Positions 27,711-37,088 of a stretch of DNA of 64,000 bases are shown here, in pieces; position 1 is the stretch's first letter, and each line of letters begins with the position of its first letter. Source of the stretch: Planctomicrobium sp051465645 (GTDB lineage Bacteria > Planctomycetota > Planctomycetia > Planctomycetales > Planctomycetaceae); NCBI RefSeq assembly GCF_051465645.1, contig NZ_CP195790.1, forward strand, positions 1,984,001-2,048,000. Reading direction: 5' to 3'. The translations under genes and the position numbers were made by a program. The notes below the pieces were generated by a model. The model searched no databases. It was given only the letters and a program-made list of their open reading frames with translations, and was not told the origin of the DNA.

Positions 27711-28898
27711 ATGAAAATCCACGAATATCAGGCCAAAGAACTCTTCGCAAAGATCGGCGTTCCGATTCCAAAAGGAATTGTGATCAAGACTGCAGCTGAA
27801 GCCGCCAAAGCTTACGAAACGCTCGGCACCAAAGTTTGCGTTGTGAAATCCCAGATCCACGCCGGTGGCCGCGGAAAAGGTCGATTCAAAGAACATCCAG
27901 AACAAGCTGGGGTTGTTCTGGTGAAGTCAGCTGCAGAAGCGGTCGCAAACGCTGAGCGCATGCTTGGTTCAACTCTCGTCACCATTCAGACTGGCGACGA
28001 AGGCAAGCAAGTGAACACCCTGTATGTTGAACAGGGTCTGGACATCGCCAAAGAACTGTACCTTGCCATCGTTGTCGACCGCGAAGTCGGTCTGCCAATG
28101 ATTATCGCTTCGGCAGAAGGTGGAACTGCCATCGAAGAACTGGCGCACGATAGCCCAGAGAAGATCTTCCGCGAAACATACGATCCAGGTCTCGGTCTGC
28201 AGCCATTTCAGGTTCGCAAGCTCTGCCGAGCTCTGGGACTTGAAGGGGCCGCTCAGAAAGCCGCAGCGACCTTCTTCCCGAAGATCTGCGAATTTTTCGT
28301 CAAAACTGACTCCAGCATGACCGAAATCAATCCGCTGGTTGTGACAGGTGACGGACAGTTGCTCGCCCTCGACGCGAAAGTCACATTTGACGACAACGCT
28401 CTGTTCCGCCACAAAGATTTCCTGGAACTTCGCGATCTCGCTGAAGAAGATCCATCAGAAATCCAGGCCGCAAACACCGGTCTGAGCTACGTCAAGCTGG
28501 ACGGAAACATCGGCTGTCTGGTCAACGGTGCCGGGCTCGCCATGAGCACAATGGACCTGATCAAGCTGCACGGTGGGGAGCCAGCAAACTTCCTCGACGT
28601 CGGCGGCGGAGCCAATGTTGAACAGGTCACAGAAGCCTTCCGTATCATTCTGGCCGACCCGAACGTCAAAGCGATTCTCGTCAACATCTTCGGCGGGATC
28701 ATGAAGTGCGACACGATTGTGACCGCACTCCTGACAGCTTACGACAACATCGGAATCAAGGTGCCACTGGTTGTCCGCCTCGAAGGGACAAACGTGGAAC
28801 TCGCCCGCGAAATGCTGAAGAACTCCGGCAAGGCAATCACCACCGGAACCGACCTGACCGACGCTGCTCAGAAAGTTGTCGCGACTCTCGGTGCATAA
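27711..28898 (+). CDS. sucC: Succinate-CoA ligase, beta subunit
   Basis: 395 residues from the ATG at 27711 (MKIHEYQAKELFAKIGVP), the conserved family N-terminus; an upstream ATG at 27648 would add 21 atypical residues. The ATP-grasp part has VVKSQIHAGGRGKGRFKE, and the C-terminal ligase domain has GAGLAMSTMDLIKLHGGEPA and NIFGGIMKCD. The enzyme interconverts succinyl-CoA and succinate with substrate-level phosphorylation in the TCA cycle. The alpha-subunit gene sucD, normally directly downstream, is absent here; a terminator follows instead. Confidence 0.96.
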   Translation: MKIHEYQAKELFAKIGVPIPKGIVIKTAAEAAKAYETLGTKVCVVKSQIHAGGRGKGRFKEHPEQAGVVLVKSAAEAVANAERMLGSTLVTIQTGDEGKQVNTLYVEQGLDIAKELYLAIVVDREVGLPMIIASAEGGTAIEELAHDSPEKIFRETYDPGLGLQPFQVRKLCRALGLEGAAQKAAATFFPKICEFFVKTDSSMTEINPLVVTGDGQLLALDAKVTFDDNALFRHKDFLELRDLAEEDPSEIQAANTGLSYVKLDGNIGCLVNGAGLAMSTMDLIKLHGGEPANFLDVGGGANVEQVTEAFRIILADPNVKAILVNIFGGIMKCDTIVTALLTAYDNIGIKVPLVVRLEGTNVELAREMLKNSGKAITTGTDLTDAAQKVVATLGA

Positions 28899-29373
28899 TT
28901 CAGTGAGTCACAGAATCGACAGCAGATTGCAGATTCTAGCGTCTGCTCCCTGAGTCTGATTTCTGCAGACAATCAATCAATCGAAACTCCAGTGTGTCAT
29001 CGACTCACTGGAGTTTTTTATTGCGCAAATCAGAGTTCTTAGAAACAAGTCATTCTCGTTCCGCCGCAATCCAGCGGGGACCAAAATCACAAATTCGAAA
29101 AATGGGGTCTGGAATCACCGTAATACATCTGAGAGAGTAGATAGAAGGAATCGTGCATTCCCCGTAAGTCAGACGTCGAATTTTCTGGTACCTGTGTTAT
29201 GAGCCCTTTGGCAAACACGTCAGGACCAAGTCCCGGAGGACATTCTCCACTCCGGTTGAGCCCAGTCTCTCTACCGCTTCCGTGTCTTGAATCACGCAGT
29301 CACTCTGGAAGCGGATTCCCGTCAGTTTCGCATCTGAAACACGCATCTCCAACTGCTCGATCGGAGGACAGAC
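28899..29373. other. Intergenic region sucC to EF-G-like gene
   Basis: 475 bases. The first 120 carry the sucC terminator. The rest shows no coding frame with supporting signals; it should contain the promoter of the EF-G-like gene. Confidence 0.45.
28984..29019 (+). terminator. Terminator after sucC
   Basis: AAACTCCAGTG (28984-28994) and CACTGGAGTTT (29006-29016) form a perfect 11-bp stem followed by a run of T residues. Confidence 0.92.
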
Positions 29374-31500
29374 ATGACCACTCATCTCGTTGAGAACCTG
29401 CGCAACATTGTCATTGTGGGACACGGCGCGACCGGTAAAACGTCGCTTGCTGATCTGATGCTCTTCAAAGGGGGAGTGAACCGTCGAGTCGGATCGCCTG
29501 ATGAAGGGACCAGTTTTCTGGACATGGACGAGGATGAAAAGCTCCGCCACCATTCGATCTCATCACATCTCTGCCACCTGGATTACAAGGGATCCCGACT
29601 CAATCTGATCGACGCACCGGGGATGCCCGATTTTGCAGGACAGATTGCTGGCGCATTGAGAGCCACAGAGACCGCGCTGATCGTGGTCAACGCCTGCCAC
29701 GGAGTCGATTCGATCACCAGACGAGCAATGCGGGAGGCACAAGAACAAGGACTCTCCTGCTGGATCGTGATCAACAAGTGCGACTCGGAAAATGCAAATC
29801 TGCAGTGGTTGATCGAGGAGCTGCGACAAGAATTTGGCACTATCTGTGCCCCGGTGACAATTCCTCTCGGGACGGGATCGCAGTTACACGGGGTTCTGGA
29901 ATTGAAGTTACATCCAGACACAATTGCAAACGATGCGGTGATCGATCCGTCAGCAGCGTATGACATGCTTCTCGATGCCGTCGTGGAATCGAACGATGAC
30001 CTGATGACTCGATACCTCAATGGGGACATCTTCAGCACCACTGAGCTTGAAAACGCAATTGGAGAGGCCATTAACCTGGGGACATTGATCCCCATTTTTT
30101 GTGTCGCGGTCAAAGCGGATATCGGCGTGACTGAACTGATGGACTCCCTGTCCCGTTACGCTCCTTCCCCACTGCAACGACGACATCATGTGCTGAAAGA
30201 TGGTGAGGACATCGCGTTTGATCCTGATCCTCAAGGGCCGCTTGTTGCTCAGGTGGTAAAGACCCGGATCGATCCGTTCTTGTCGAAGATCAGTATTCTG
30301 CGGATCTACTCTGGAACATTGAAGAAGGAATCCAATGTCCATCTGGTGGGTGGCGGAAGAGATGTGCGGATTCACCAGTTGATCGACGTTCAGGGGTCAG
30401 GCCACGAAAGCATCGACGAAGCGATTGCTGGTGATCTCGTTGCTGTCGTCAGGGTCGATGAACTGCACACAGGAAATGTGATCTCGGACGGCGCAGACAA
30501 CATCACCTTGCCGCCGATCACTTATCCTCGCCCCATGATCGGCCTTGCCGTTGAACCGAAAAGCCAGGCAGATCAAGCCAAAATCTCAACTGCACTTCAT
30601 AAGATCCAGGAAGAAGATCCAACGTTTCAGGTGCACCGAGAGGAACAAACTCACGAAATGGTGATGGAAGGGATGAGTGAACTCCATCTTCAGCTGATTC
30701 AAAACAGACTGAAACAACGCGAGAAAGTCGACGTCCTGACACATGCTCCGAGTGTCCCCTATCGAGAAACCATTCTCTCGACCGTAGAAGGAAGTTATCG
30801 CCACAAAAAGCAATCCGGTGGATCCGGGCAATTCGCTGAAGTCCACATGCGGATCTCCCCTTGCCCCAGAGATGTCGTTCCGGAGGAATACTTCACGAAG
30901 GAGAATTTCCCTAACCTGCGAAGCTACCACTATGACGCAACATTAAACTTCTGCTTCATCGACCGTGTCACTGGAGGAACCGTACCCAACCAGTTCATTC
31001 CAGCAGTCGAAAAAGGAGTCCGCGAAAAGATGACACATGGAGTCATCGCCGGCCACCAGATTCAGGACATCGTTGTTGAACTGTTCTTCGGTAAGGACCA
31101 CTCGGTCGACAGTAGCGAACTGGCGTTCAAAATCGCAGGCAGCCAATGCCTGAAAGAGATCTTCCTGATGGCACGCCCAGCACTGTTGGAGCCACTTGCC
31201 AGACTGGAGATTTCAGTTCCAACTCAGCGAATCGGAGAGATCACTGGTGACCTGAACGCTCGTCGCGGGCGTATCGAAAAAATGGAAGACCGCAGTCATG
31301 GCATGACGATGCTATGTGCTCGCGTCCCTGTTTCTGAAGTCACCACATACGCCCGTTCTCTTTCCAGCATGACCGCCGGTCAGGGGACATTCACCTCAGA
31401 ACCTGCTGGATATGAGATCGTTCCTCCAAACGAGCAGACTCGACTGATTGCGGAGTTTCTGCAGCGAAAGAAAATCAACGAAACGAATGGGAACGAATAA
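29374..31500 (+). CDS. Elongation factor G-like GTPase (EF-G2 type)
   Basis: 708 residues with the full EF-G domain order. G1 is GHGATGKTS (16-24) where canonical EF-G has AHIDAGKT; G3 is LIDAPGMPDFAG and G4 NKCD. The switch I region reads DMDEDEKLRHHSISSH rather than the ErGITI pattern of translocating EF-G, which places it with the FusA2/EF-G2 paralogs. Domains II-V follow, with a domain IV segment YRHKKQSGGSGQFAEVHM. EF-G2 proteins are GTPases of unclear duty, probably ribosome-linked. GGAGGA lies 6 bases before the ATG. No ribosomal genes are adjacent, unlike the true fusA. Confidence 0.9.
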   Translation: MTTHLVENLRNIVIVGHGATGKTSLADLMLFKGGVNRRVGSPDEGTSFLDMDEDEKLRHHSISSHLCHLDYKGSRLNLIDAPGMPDFAGQIAGALRATETALIVVNACHGVDSITRRAMREAQEQGLSCWIVINKCDSENANLQWLIEELRQEFGTICAPVTIPLGTGSQLHGVLELKLHPDTIANDAVIDPSAAYDMLLDAVVESNDDLMTRYLNGDIFSTTELENAIGEAINLGTLIPIFCVAVKADIGVTELMDSLSRYAPSPLQRRHHVLKDGEDIAFDPDPQGPLVAQVVKTRIDPFLSKISILRIYSGTLKKESNVHLVGGGRDVRIHQLIDVQGSGHESIDEAIAGDLVAVVRVDELHTGNVISDGADNITLPPITYPRPMIGLAVEPKSQADQAKISTALHKIQEEDPTFQVHREEQTHEMVMEGMSELHLQLIQNRLKQREKVDVLTHAPSVPYRETILSTVEGSYRHKKQSGGSGQFAEVHMRISPCPRDVVPEEYFTKENFPNLRSYHYDATLNFCFIDRVTGGTVPNQFIPAVEKGVREKMTHGVIAGHQIQDIVVELFFGKDHSVDSSELAFKIAGSQCLKEIFLMARPALLEPLARLEISVPTQRIGEITGDLNARRGRIEKMEDRSHGMTMLCARVPVSEVTTYARSLSSMTAGQGTFTSEPAGYEIVPPNEQTRLIAEFLQRKKINETNGNE

Positions 31501-32026
31501 CCTGAGTAGCAGATTGAATCGCAAGCAACCTTTCTTCGCTTCCAAAAGAGAAAGGGCGAAACAGGTTTTCGGAGCTTCCAGTCAGTCGATACGAAATTGA
31601 AAATTTTAAGATGGGCGAACTAGAAACGGCGACTATCATCAGGAAATGCGCATAAGCCCAGACACTGATTTATTGTCTGTGACGATCATGTTTCCAGATC
31701 TCGTACTGCTCCGATTCCGGGCTTCGCTGACTGTTCATTTGAACGCGTTCAATATGCTGGTTGCCATTTTTTGATGGTCACCCACATTCAATAAATTGCG
31801 GGTCCATTCTGTAATTTAAAAAGTGTGACCGGCTGATGCACTCCGCTTGATTCTCACGGCATCATTACTACAGCATAATCTCGGCGACTTAAACTGAAGT
31901 GCAACATCGCTTTTTAAATTGAAGCAATCGGCGCGGTGAGGGCATCACTGACGCTGAGTGATTCTTATTGTGGTGTTAAATATCACCGGAACGAAAAGCC
32001 ATTCATCTAAATCAGAGAGAACCAGG
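31501..32026. other. Long noncoding region before the cytochrome gene
   Basis: About 525 bases, visibly more A/T-rich than its surroundings. I find no gene. It contains the 14-base palindrome at 31739-31752 and is likely the promoter region of the cytochrome gene. Confidence 0.45.
31739..31752. promoter_or_regulatory. Perfect 14-base palindrome, possible operator
   Basis: TTGAACGCGTTCAA is perfectly self-complementary. It lies 275 bases upstream of the cytochrome c gene in an A/T-rich noncoding stretch. No regulator gene is adjacent, so its partner is unknown. Confidence 0.3.
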
Positions 32027-33433
32027 ATGAACAGCCAAAGGTATCGGAAACTTCTACTGGTCGGCGCAATACCATTAATGGGGATCACGTACTTGTACGC
32101 TGCTGATCCTCCAGCCAAACGTGCTGCTCCGCAAACGTATTCGCCGGTGGTGCCGACCAAGACTTTTGACGAAATCCATCAGGCAGACGTCGCGGAAAAG
32201 CCGGATGTTGAGAAGCAATTCCAACATCTGCTTGAAGCTCGGTACGATCTGGAAAACCGTCCCAGTCAGATGCAAATGTCTGCGGGGCGCCGAGCAATTC
32301 AACAGGGAGTTCGCGTCCGACTTCCAAAGGGAACGACCTGGGATTCACTCAATAAGTTAAGCCCAGAAGAAATCAAAAAGCAGAATCTGTTCCCTCAAGG
32401 ATTCCGGCCACTTCCACACGTCAAACATCCAGTGGGAGGAATGGTCTTTGTCCCAGATCAGATCAAAGCGATCAAAGAGCTTGAGCATCGAGATCTGAAC
32501 CGGTTCGACATCTCACACACGATTCCAGCACACTTTCTTCCAGAGTTTCCGCCGCCACTGTATCTGACAACTCATCCAGAGGCGGGGGACCTTTCACAAG
32601 GAAAAGTTCTCTCCATCGACAACTACTATGAGATGCTCCATGGAAAATTGACACCCGTTCAGATGGAAGGACTTCGTTTGCTGCTGACTCCGTTCCCACA
32701 GCAGCAGTTCAATCAGACTGAAGACCGAAAATCACTCCGACCATCATTGGGAGTCGCGTGCTTTGACTGCCACACCAATGGGCACACCAACGCGACCTTC
32801 CACCTGACTCCAGATGTTCGCCCACAAGACGACCGTATGCGATTGGATACGATTAGTCTGCGTGGCGTCTATAACCAGCAGATTCACGGGTCAAAAAGGT
32901 CACTCCGTTCACTAGAGGATTTCACTGAGTTCGAACAACGAACGGCGTACTTTGATGGTGATCAGGTGACAGCCGCAAAGAAAGGCGTGAACCTGCCAGA
33001 CCGCGCATCTCAAGTTGCGATGATGGCTCAGTTTCAAACTATGATCGACTTCCCACCAGCTCCTAAGCTGGATGTAACTGGCGCTTTGAATCCAAAGTTG
33101 GCAACGGAATCGGAATTGCGCGGAGAAGCGCTGTTCAAAGGAAAATCGAAATGTGCTGAATGTCACAAGCCACCGTTCTTCCTCGACGACAAAATGCACG
33201 ATCTGAAGCTGGAACGCTTCTATGACTCGGAACTGATTCTCGGACAGCACAATAAAGCGTCCGGCGCGATCAAGACCTTCACGTTGCGTGGGATTAAAGA
33301 CTCGCCGCCATACATGCACGACGGACGTCTGCTGACACTCGAAGACACAATTGAGTTCTTTAACGTCGTCCTCGAAACGAAGCTGACCAAAGAAGAGAAA
33401 GCCGATCTGCTCGCTTATATGTTATGCCTTTAA
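32027..33433 (+). CDS. Exported di-heme cytochrome c protein
   Basis: 468 residues from the ATG at 32027; an upstream start at 31958 would hide the signal peptide (MNSQRYRKLLLVGAIPLMG, cleavage near YAAD). Two heme c sites are present: CFDCH at 245-249 and CAECH at 376-380. Late motifs ITLRG-like FTLRGIKDSPPYMHDGR and DLLAYMLCL resemble the C-terminal half of MauG/di-heme peroxidase-like cytochromes, with a Met candidate heme ligand in PYMHDG. The N-terminal 200 residues match nothing I recognise. It should act in the periplasm as an electron carrier or oxidoreductase. It is monocistronic. Confidence 0.85.
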   Translation: MNSQRYRKLLLVGAIPLMGITYLYAADPPAKRAAPQTYSPVVPTKTFDEIHQADVAEKPDVEKQFQHLLEARYDLENRPSQMQMSAGRRAIQQGVRVRLPKGTTWDSLNKLSPEEIKKQNLFPQGFRPLPHVKHPVGGMVFVPDQIKAIKELEHRDLNRFDISHTIPAHFLPEFPPPLYLTTHPEAGDLSQGKVLSIDNYYEMLHGKLTPVQMEGLRLLLTPFPQQQFNQTEDRKSLRPSLGVACFDCHTNGHTNATFHLTPDVRPQDDRMRLDTISLRGVYNQQIHGSKRSLRSLEDFTEFEQRTAYFDGDQVTAAKKGVNLPDRASQVAMMAQFQTMIDFPPAPKLDVTGALNPKLATESELRGEALFKGKSKCAECHKPPFFLDDKMHDLKLERFYDSELILGQHNKASGAIKTFTLRGIKDSPPYMHDGRLLTLEDTIEFFNVVLETKLTKEEKADLLAYMLCL

Positions 33434-33465
33434 TCAGGAATGAATCTCGCTCCTGAGGCAAACGA

Positions 33466-33503
33466 ACAGCCGCATCCCCGATCTCTGGAGGTGCGGCTGT
33501 TTT
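33466..33503. terminator. Terminator between cytochrome and tag genes
   Basis: ACAGCCGCA (33466-33474) and TGCGGCTGT (33492-33500) form a perfect 9-bp stem followed by TTT on the plus strand, between two convergent genes. Confidence 0.8.
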
Positions 33504-33568
33504 CATTGAATAGCTCCCGGTGGCCAACATGCCAGTCCCACTTCGTCATGTCATCCAGATTTCATCGG

Positions 33569-34159
33569 TCAGCGCGACACGAGTTCTTTGTGTCGATAGC
33601 ATGATGTGAGATGATCGTTCACCATTCCAATCGCCTGCATCATGGCATAGCAGATTGTCGTCCCCACAAACTTGAACCCACGTTTCTTCAGGTCTTTACT
33701 CATTACGTCCGACACATCTGTCCGACTTGGAACATCTTTGATCTCATGGCGGTGAGTCTGAATCGGCGTCCCGTCCACAAATCGCCAGAGATACTTTTCA
33801 AAGCTCCCAAACTCGTTCTGAACTTTCAGAAACGCTTCAGCATTGCGAACGGCGGATGCAATTTTGAGTCGGTTGCGGATGATCCCCGGATTCAGCAACA
33901 GCTTCTCCAGTTTCTTCTCTGTATATCTGGCAACGATCTCCGGCTGAAAGTTTTCAAAGGCTTCGCGATAATTTTCACGCTTGTTGAGCACGGTGATCCA
34001 GCTCAGACCTGCCTGCGCCCCTTCCAAAATCAGGTACTCAAACAACAGACGGTCATCATGCACCGGGACACCCCATTCCCGGTCGTGGTATTCAATGTAA
34101 AGGTCTCCTTTCGCCCAGGCACAGCGACTCGGTTGTTGATCGGACTTTTGTTGGCTCAT
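33569..34159 (-). CDS. tag: DNA-3-methyladenine glycosylase I
   Basis: 196 residues, the usual Tag size. It removes 3-methyladenine from alkylated DNA as the first step of base excision repair. RCAWAKGDLYIEYHDREWG at the N-terminus supplies the zinc-binding Cys and the family's YHDxEWG motif; FEYLILEGAQAGLSWITVL is the helix-hairpin-helix-type core signature, and the closing CYRHKEL supplies a zinc ligand. The HhH-fold catalytic pocket residues around GFKFVGTTICYAMMQAIGMVNDH are intact. It diverges from the portal protein gene at 34244 with an 84-base spacer. Confidence 0.95.
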   Translation of the reverse strand: MSQQKSDQQPSRCAWAKGDLYIEYHDREWGVPVHDDRLLFEYLILEGAQAGLSWITVLNKRENYREAFENFQPEIVARYTEKKLEKLLLNPGIIRNRLKIASAVRNAEAFLKVQNEFGSFEKYLWRFVDGTPIQTHRHEIKDVPSRTDVSDVMSKDLKKRGFKFVGTTICYAMMQAIGMVNDHLTSCYRHKELVSR

Positions 34160-34243
34160 CGGTCGATTCCATTAATCCCTGCGCAACGATTCGGCATTCC
34201 AGTGAATCACATCACAAAGCCGTTCACGGAATAGGGTAAACAG

Positions 34244-35626
34244 ATGCTTTCATTGATTCGAGACCGTTTTGCAACAATGGGATTGCAGGCACGCTATCAG
34301 CGCATGATTCAAGAACGACTGCTCGAACTGGCAGAATCGCCTCAACCGGTCTCGAACGAAGGGGACGGCTGGCAGATGGTTGGCGGTGCAAAGTCCGACT
34401 CAACGGGGGGCGATCGTTCCAATCTCCGCGAACGTGCACGACGCGCTGTCCGTGAGAATCCGTACGCCTGCAATATTCTCCGTCTCCTCGGGGCCTACGT
34501 CACTGGTCCCGGCTTGCAGTTGAATCATCAGCCCATCGTGACAACGGATGATCTTCCCCCCGGCGTGGCAACGCTCGCAGCAATGGCTGATCAGGTCTGG
34601 AAAGAGTTCCAGTGTCGTAACCGCCGGCACTATTCGTTTCGAGAACATGCTCTCCGAACATGGCGAGACGGCGAATGTTTCATTCGGAAGTTTCGCACAA
34701 AGGGCGGCCAACTGACGATTCGCTTTGTTGATCCAGAATTGATTGCAGAATCCCCGGAAACGTTGGGATCACAGGGAATTCTCACAGAGTTCAATGACGT
34801 TGAATGCCCGGTGACCTACCTGCAATGGCGGCATGGAAACGAGTCTCATTGCGAGTATGTCCCGGCAGAGGAAATGCAGCAGACCCGAATTGGAGTCGAC
34901 TCCAATGAAAAACGTGGCGTCTCGCTGTTCGCGCCCTTGTTGGATGGCATTGATGCGTATGAAAAATGGTTGGAAACCGAACTGCTGGCGCGTAAGCTTC
35001 AATCTTCCATTGTCCTCTGGCGAAAGGTCCAAGGATCGCAATTTGCCAACGACGTCAGCACTCATCAGGGCAATTCCCGAGAGGGGCAGCGAGAACGATT
35101 TGGGCCAGGAACAATCCTGACGACAAACCACGGGACTGACATTCAGTTCCTGCAGCCAAACACCAACTTCGGCGATGCAGTGCCGCTTGGCAGAACGATG
35201 CTCCTTGGAATCGCAGCCGGAGCAGGGCTGCCTGAGTTCATGTTGACCGCAGATGCCAGCAACGGAAACTTTGCTTCAACAATGGTCGCTGAAGGCCCAG
35301 CAGTGAAGTTCTTCCAGAATGAGCAACTCTTCTTCTCCGGCGAGTTCTACGCGATTTGGAAATGGGTCATGCAGAACGCCATTCAGGAAGGGCTCCTTCC
35401 AGCGAACTTCTTCGAACGGATCACCATCTCATGGTCTTTCCCGTCGCTCATCAATCGTGATCGCCCGAGAGAACGGCTTGCCGATGTGCGACTGATCGAA
35501 GCAGGAGTTCTTTCTCGCGCCGAGGTGGGGCGACGAGACGGAGTGCAACCGGAAATCATGCATTCGGAGCGAACTCAGGAAGACTCCAGAAGTCTTGACC
35601 CTGCTGATGCACAACGGGGCACTTGA
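34244..35626 (+). CDS. Orphan lambda-type phage portal protein
   Basis: 460 residues similar to the lambda gpB portal family (Phage_portal_2), which forms the dodecameric ring through which DNA enters a capsid; lambda gpB is about 530 residues. Seen: RARRAVRENPYACNILRLLG, a core YSFREHALRTWRDGECFIRK, IRFVDPELIAE, GIDAYEKWLETELLARKLQS, and GIAAGAGLPEFMLTADASNG near residue 325. No terminase, capsid, protease, tail or integrase gene is nearby: tag lies upstream and a GNAT gene downstream. AGGG precedes the ATG and a strong terminator follows, so the gene looks maintained. It may be a prophage remnant, part of a scattered gene transfer agent, or a domesticated protein. Confidence 0.85.
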   Translation: MLSLIRDRFATMGLQARYQRMIQERLLELAESPQPVSNEGDGWQMVGGAKSDSTGGDRSNLRERARRAVRENPYACNILRLLGAYVTGPGLQLNHQPIVTTDDLPPGVATLAAMADQVWKEFQCRNRRHYSFREHALRTWRDGECFIRKFRTKGGQLTIRFVDPELIAESPETLGSQGILTEFNDVECPVTYLQWRHGNESHCEYVPAEEMQQTRIGVDSNEKRGVSLFAPLLDGIDAYEKWLETELLARKLQSSIVLWRKVQGSQFANDVSTHQGNSREGQRERFGPGTILTTNHGTDIQFLQPNTNFGDAVPLGRTMLLGIAAGAGLPEFMLTADASNGNFASTMVAEGPAVKFFQNEQLFFSGEFYAIWKWVMQNAIQEGLLPANFFERITISWSFPSLINRDRPRERLADVRLIEAGVLSRAEVGRRDGVQPEIMHSERTQEDSRSLDPADAQRGT

Positions 35627-35685
35627 GGTCATCCGTAACAGAAGTCGCGAAGTGAATTCCGACTTCGTGCCGCACAGCAAATCAG

Positions 35686-35718
35686 AATCGGCGCTCCCAT
35701 TGGGAGCGCCGATTTTTC
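35686..35718. terminator. Very strong bidirectional terminator
   Basis: AATCGGCGCTCCC (35686-35698) pairs perfectly with GGGAGCGCCGATT (35702-35714) around a 3-base loop, followed by a T-run on the plus strand. It separates the convergent portal and GNAT genes. Confidence 0.93.
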
Positions 35719-35757
35719 ATTTGTCTGACGAATCAGCCACCCAAAACCCCCAGTGTC

Positions 35758-36741
35758 TTAAGCGAGACGAGGTGGTGGCGATTCGGATGTCTTCGCATAG
35801 ACAATCCCACAATCGATCTGAGTGAAGCCTGCCGACAGCATCGAACGCACGGCACCTGGGTATTCCTGTGGAACGTGAACTTCCGCCCGAGTAATCATCT
35901 CGGTTCTCAATCTGCGGATCGCTTCGATCACAAGTGTCTGGCCGAATCCCTGATAGCGGTACTGTTCTTCAACCAGCACATCGACCAGGCCAATCGCCCG
36001 TTCATGCCACGCTGCGATGTAATGGTCGAGACCGATGACCGTCATGCTGGCGATATTCGCCCCGGACTTCTTCTCGACCAGTTGGAACCGCATCGACTCA
36101 ATGTTGCCGAACTTACAGAACCACCACCAGCTGGGATTTTCTGGCTGGTCTGTGACAACCAGTTCAGTCTGACGTCGCAAAGCCATCAACCGGAAATTCA
36201 TCGGGTCGCGTTTGTCAGTCAGGTCACGCTGAAGAATAGGAACCCATTGAACGGGGACATATCCCAGTCGCTCAAAAAATGGCCCGGCGGCAACGTCGGA
36301 TTGCAGGAAGCCGCTTGTTCTGGCTCCTCCATACAAACCGAAATAGAACGGATCACAGTACCGTGATTGCCCGGCCTGCAGGGAGACTGCCCCATGCGAG
36401 GTGAGATATTCCTCGGCGCGGCGAACCAGTTCCTTCCCCACTCCCTGATACTGGTGGGTCGTCGACACAAAGATACAGCTGATCACACCTCGGGTGTAAT
36501 CCAGAGCATCGAGTGTCGTTTGAAACCCGAATCCAGCATGGATGAAGCCGATCACCTGTCCATTGTCTTCTGCAACAATGAGACCGTGAGGATCGAAATA
36601 TGGCAGTGAGAAGACCGCCAATTCCAGCGCGTGGGTCGATTCCGGTGCAGCAAATGCTCGGCTGTTTTGAGACTGCCTGAACAACTGCAGCAGTTGCGGG
36701 GGATCACTGTTCCTAAAACTGCGAAAACGAATCACTGTCAA
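35758..36741 (-). CDS. Tandem GNAT-family acetyltransferase
   Basis: 327 residues made of two GNAT folds. The first (about 1-165) has IVAEDNGQVIGFIHAGF and the acetyl-CoA-binding SCIFVSTTHQYQGVGKELVRRAEE motif (V-x-x-x-x-Q-x-x-G-x-G). The second (about 185-320) has GLVDVLVEEQYRYQGFGQTL followed by VIEAIRRL, a second acetyl-CoA site. Both sites look intact. The substrate, whether small molecule or protein, cannot be told. The gene stands alone between terminators, with about 350 noncoding bases upstream. Confidence 0.88.
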   Translation of the reverse strand: MTVIRFRSFRNSDPPQLLQLFRQSQNSRAFAAPESTHALELAVFSLPYFDPHGLIVAEDNGQVIGFIHAGFGFQTTLDALDYTRGVISCIFVSTTHQYQGVGKELVRRAEEYLTSHGAVSLQAGQSRYCDPFYFGLYGGARTSGFLQSDVAAGPFFERLGYVPVQWVPILQRDLTDKRDPMNFRLMALRRQTELVVTDQPENPSWWWFCKFGNIESMRFQLVEKKSGANIASMTVIGLDHYIAAWHERAIGLVDVLVEEQYRYQGFGQTLVIEAIRRLRTEMITRAEVHVPQEYPGAVRSMLSAGFTQIDCGIVYAKTSESPPPRLA

Positions 36742-37088
36742 TCACGCTATGCATGCCCGGCAGTACGCGAACGTCTGCCGATTGCGGGGCCTCAGTATGA
36801 AATGCCTACTGCCACAACAAATAACGTAACTTCTCGCCGTCAAAAATGAATTCAGCCAATCAGATTGCCTACGACACAGGAATTCCCACTACTCTGGCAT
36901 TCCAGACAGAAGACAACCAGCACAATACTCGCCAAGTCGAACGAAGAATCAATCCGGGACGTCATGACCAAAAACTCTGACGAGTGAAATCACCTAACAC
37001 ATTGATCGTCGCATTCAGCGGGAAAAATATCAGTAAAAATCATAAAAAAATCGGGTGTCCTGGAATGAATCCGGGACACCCGAGAAGA
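36742..37088. other. Intergenic region GNAT/transketolase
   Basis: About 350 bases. The right end holds the transketolase terminator and an A/T-rich stretch; the left part should be the GNAT promoter. No gene seen. Confidence 0.45.
37044..37082 (-). terminator. Terminator of the transketolase pair
   Basis: CGGGTGTCCTGG (37052-37063) and CCGGGACACCCG (37071-37082) form a 12-bp stem with one G-T pair and a 7-base loop. On the minus strand a seven-T run follows (complement of 37044-37050). Confidence 0.93.

Noticed and set aside
34160..35757. Prophage boundary or attachment sites around the portal gene
   Set aside because: No tRNA, integrase or direct repeats are visible near the gene, and both neighbours are intact chromosomal genes with normal terminators.
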